The translations under genes and the position numbers were made by a program. A stretch of DNA of 64,000 nt, taken from assembly GCA_009779915.1 (NCBI GenBank), contig WRBA01000005.1, positions 1 to 64,000 of the forward strand, written 5' to 3'. This DNA is from Defluviitaleaceae bacterium. Lineage in GTDB: Bacteria > Bacillota > Clostridia > Lachnospirales > UBA5962. Within the stretch, counting starts at the first letter, position 1. Each line of letters begins with the position of its first letter. Below are positions 62,559 to 64,000 of the stretch, piece by piece. The notes under the pieces are model-generated. The model was not told the origin of the DNA, made no database searches, and was given only the letters and a program-made list of their open reading frames with translations.

Positions 62559-63311
62559 ATGAACAATACTTTTTCAAATAAATTCATCGCTGATGAGAAA
62601 AATCTTGCACTATTAAAAGAAACAATGTGGGGACCCAACGCAATACGGCAAGCCGAGGAATTGTCATCACATTTTCGCATTACAAAGGATATGAAAATCC
62701 TTGATTTAGGATCTGGAATGGGCTTGTCCGCGTTGTATTTGGTGCAGCAATATGGTGCAAACGTTTTTGCCACCGATTTATTTGCTGACCCGACTGAAAA
62801 TTATGAGAGATTTCAATCCCTTGGCATTGCGGATAAAATTATTCCGATGATTCTGGACGCAACACAGCCCTTGCCTTTTGCAAAAGGTTACTTTGATGTG
62901 ATTTTTTCGGTAGGTGCATACAATATGTTTGGCGATAACGAGGAAATGCTGCCAAGGTTAATTCCTTATGTGAAAAAAGGCGGCTATATTGCCGTTGCGT
63001 TCCCCGGATTGAAATATGATTTTGGTGACAATGTTCCGCCGGAAATGCAGCCGTTCTGGGAAGTTCCTGAGGTTGCGGAAACTGTCCGTGGCACAACATG
63101 GTGGAAGGATTTATTCAACAAGGCAGAGGGCATAGAAATTGTAACCATCAGCGAAATGGCTTGTCACGACATAGCTTGGGAAGAATACCTTGCAAGCCTT
63201 GACCCCTGTGGTGAATACAAATGGGGCGAGGACAAGTGGACATTGGATATGAAAGCAGCAGAAGATGGGAAGTATTTTAATACAATTCAGTTGATTGCTA
63301 AAGTCCTCTAA
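62559..63311 (+). CDS. class I SAM-dependent methyltransferase
   Basis: 250 aa with the SAM-binding motif I LDLGSGMGLSALYL, motif II ATDLFAD and FDVIFSVGAYNMFG. Resembles small-molecule methyltransferases annotated only by fold. GGAGG 8 bp before the ATG. Flanked by repeat fragments on both sides and next to a possible mobile-element remnant, so it may be a recent arrival. Substrate unknown. Confidence 0.83.
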   Translation: MNNTFSNKFIADEKNLALLKETMWGPNAIRQAEELSSHFRITKDMKILDLGSGMGLSALYLVQQYGANVFATDLFADPTENYERFQSLGIADKIIPMILDATQPLPFAKGYFDVIFSVGAYNMFGDNEEMLPRLIPYVKKGGYIAVAFPGLKYDFGDNVPPEMQPFWEVPEVAETVRGTTWWKDLFNKAEGIEIVTISEMACHDIAWEEYLASLDPCGEYKWGEDKWTLDMKAAEDGKYFNTIQLIAKVL

Positions 63312-63390
63312 GTATAAGCAAACTACCGTGTAAGCCCTTGCAGTACCAACAACTGTATAATCATCGTGATTAGCTATATTTACACCGAAA

Positions 63391-63438
63391 GAAAAGCGAA
63401 TACCAATTACCAATGCCCTGTGCAGGTACTCGCTTTTC
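63391..63438. terminator. inverted repeat after the methyltransferase gene
   Basis: GAAAAGCGAATACC (63391-63404) pairs with GGTACTCGCTTTTC (63425-63438) with one mismatch; loop 20 nt. Probably ends the methyltransferase transcript. Confidence 0.55.
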
Positions 63439-63456
63439 TTGTTCTTATTCTTATGT

Positions 63457-63594
63457 TCAAGGCAACTGCTCCCCTTGGTTTGGCTCTTTCATACTCTTGG
63501 TAAGCATTAGCCTTAGTAACTTATCTTGAAATGTTCCCTTACTGCTGTGGTTAAATCGTACTTTCATAATGAATGTTTGGTTATTTATCCGCAT
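63457..63594 (-). pseudogene. short TnpW-like reading frame, probable mobile-element remnant
   Basis: A 45-codon frame, MRINNQTFIMKVRF followed by TFQDKLLRLMLTK, resembles TnpW-type small proteins of Tn1549-like conjugative transposons in the pattern RI-x-N-x-T-[FY], then a Lys-rich DKL-RL helix. The in-frame extension upstream (CHCQGRQDG) has no start codon and there is no ribosome-binding site. The identification is by pattern only. If correct this is a decayed remnant of an integrative element beside the tRNA genes. Confidence 0.35.
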
Positions 63595-63691
63595 TGCTAA
63601 CGTACCGTCCTGGCGACCTTGGCAATGGCATCCTTATTTATGGATACTAAAGGAAATATCGCCAATAGCCTAAACGAGAGATTTCAAAAAC

Positions 63692-63729
63692 TAGGCTCCT
63701 AAATGCAAATCGTAGGCATTTGGGTTTTT
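63692..63729 (+). terminator. rightward terminator-like hairpin
   Basis: CCTAAATGC paired with GCATTTGGG around 9 nt, followed by TTTTT. Nothing obvious upstream on this strand needs it apart from the methyltransferase gene 380 bp away. The rest of 63439-63740 has no other feature I can support. Confidence 0.5.
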
Positions 63730-63733
63730 AGAC

Positions 63734-63772
63734 AAAAAAATAGAATCGGGGTTCTCTGAAAACCCTGATTCT
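63734..63772 (-). terminator. terminator of the tRNA transcript
   Basis: On the minus strand AGAATCAGGGTT pairs with AACCCCGATTCT (stem with one G-T pair, 63742-63772), followed by seven T. It lies 20 bp beyond tRNA-Cys. Confidence 0.85.
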
Positions 63773-63791
63773 ATCAGTCTTTGAAGCTAGA

Positions 63792-63862
63792 AGGTACCAC
63801 CCGGATTTGAACCGGGGGTGGAGGAGTTGCAGTCCTCTGCCTTACCACTTGGCTATGGTACC
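63792..63862 (-). tRNA. tRNA-Cys (GCA)
   Basis: 71 nt. Acceptor GGTACCA pairs with TGGTACC, D arm GCCAAGTGGTAAGGC, anticodon stem GAGGA/TCCTC with loop CTGCAAC (anticodon GCA), T arm CCCGGTTCAAATCCGGG. Discriminator base U. CCA is not encoded. Confidence 0.96.
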
Positions 63863-63869
63863 GTATAAG

Positions 63870-63941
63870 CTCCCCGAGTAGGATTTGAACCTACGACCCT
63901 CCGGTTAACAGCCGGATGCTCTACCGCTGAGCTATCGAGGA
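63870..63941 (-). tRNA. tRNA-Asn (GTT)
   Basis: 72 nt. Acceptor TCCTCGA pairs with TCGGGGA (one G-U pair), D arm GCTCAGCGGTAGAGC, anticodon stem CCGGC/ACCGG-type with loop containing GTT, T arm GTAGGTTCAAATCCTAC. Discriminator G. Lies 7 bp upstream of tRNA-Cys on the same strand, so the two are co-transcribed. Confidence 0.95.
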
Positions 63942-64000
63942 ATAGTATATTATAGTTAGTTTTGCTACACAAAAACTTCATTGGACAATCAGGGAAGAAA

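Overview
The window looks like chromosomal DNA of an anaerobic, motile, low-GC Gram-positive bacterium of the class Clostridia. The evidence is a fused ispH-rpsA gene, the rplU-prp-rpmA-obgE order, an L27 with a cleavable N-terminus next to its protease Prp, class III ribonucleotide reductase, a flavodiiron protein, pta-ackA, and clear sigma-A promoters (several exact TTGACA-17-TATAAT). I see no CRISPR array, complete prophage or intact insertion sequence, and cannot name a genus.

Layout. 0.2-9.3 kb: a minus-strand housekeeping run, yceD-rpmF-plsX-rnc-FAD oxidoreductase-(aroH/cmk fusion)-plsC-(ispH/rpsA fusion)-fprA. 9.4-12.6 kb: a FIST sensor protein and a PAS/histidine kinase/receiver protein split by one in-frame TAG. 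13.1-15.5 kb: pta-ackA. 15.7-21 kb: a CorC/HlyC-type protein, then cheR-cheA-cheW. 21.4-24.8 kb, plus strand: tmcAL, a VanY-like carboxypeptidase and an EIIC-like membrane protein. 24.8-31.6 kb: the RDD / SpoIIM-like / DUF58 / MoxR / DUF4350 / DUF4129 membrane cluster. 31.6-34.5 kb: rplU-prp-rpmA-obgE-yhbY. 34.6-43.9 kb, plus strand: a zinc-ribbon membrane protein, an Lgt paralogue, a DUF3048 lipoprotein, a Ca2+ P-type ATPase, nrdD behind two NrdR boxes, and a MerR regulator with a small membrane protein. 44.2-52.1 kb: rpoB-rpoC with their own consensus promoter and a long leader. 52.6-57.5 kb: an endolysin-like peptidase, an M42 aminopeptidase, a broken small gene, two coupled amidohydrolases and an Fe-S aldo/keto reductase. 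58.2-63.3 kb, plus strand: selO, larC-ECF S component-P-loop kinase, and a methyltransferase. The window ends with tRNA-Cys and tRNA-Asn on the minus strand.

The most unusual material is between the genes. At least eight copies of a modular palindromic repeat (family A here) sit in intergenic and 5'-UTR positions; two are bracketed by duplicated hairpins. At least four MITE-like elements have TATAGTGAAATGA-type inverted ends. A third, 111-bp element with perfect 16-bp inverted ends lies inside a family A copy. Other leads are an attenuator-like hairpin in the rpoB leader, a possible small RNA antisense to the rpoB promoter, and a promoter-leader-terminator unit in front of larC that matches no riboswitch class I recognise. 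Everything here was read by eye; no database search or folding program was run.
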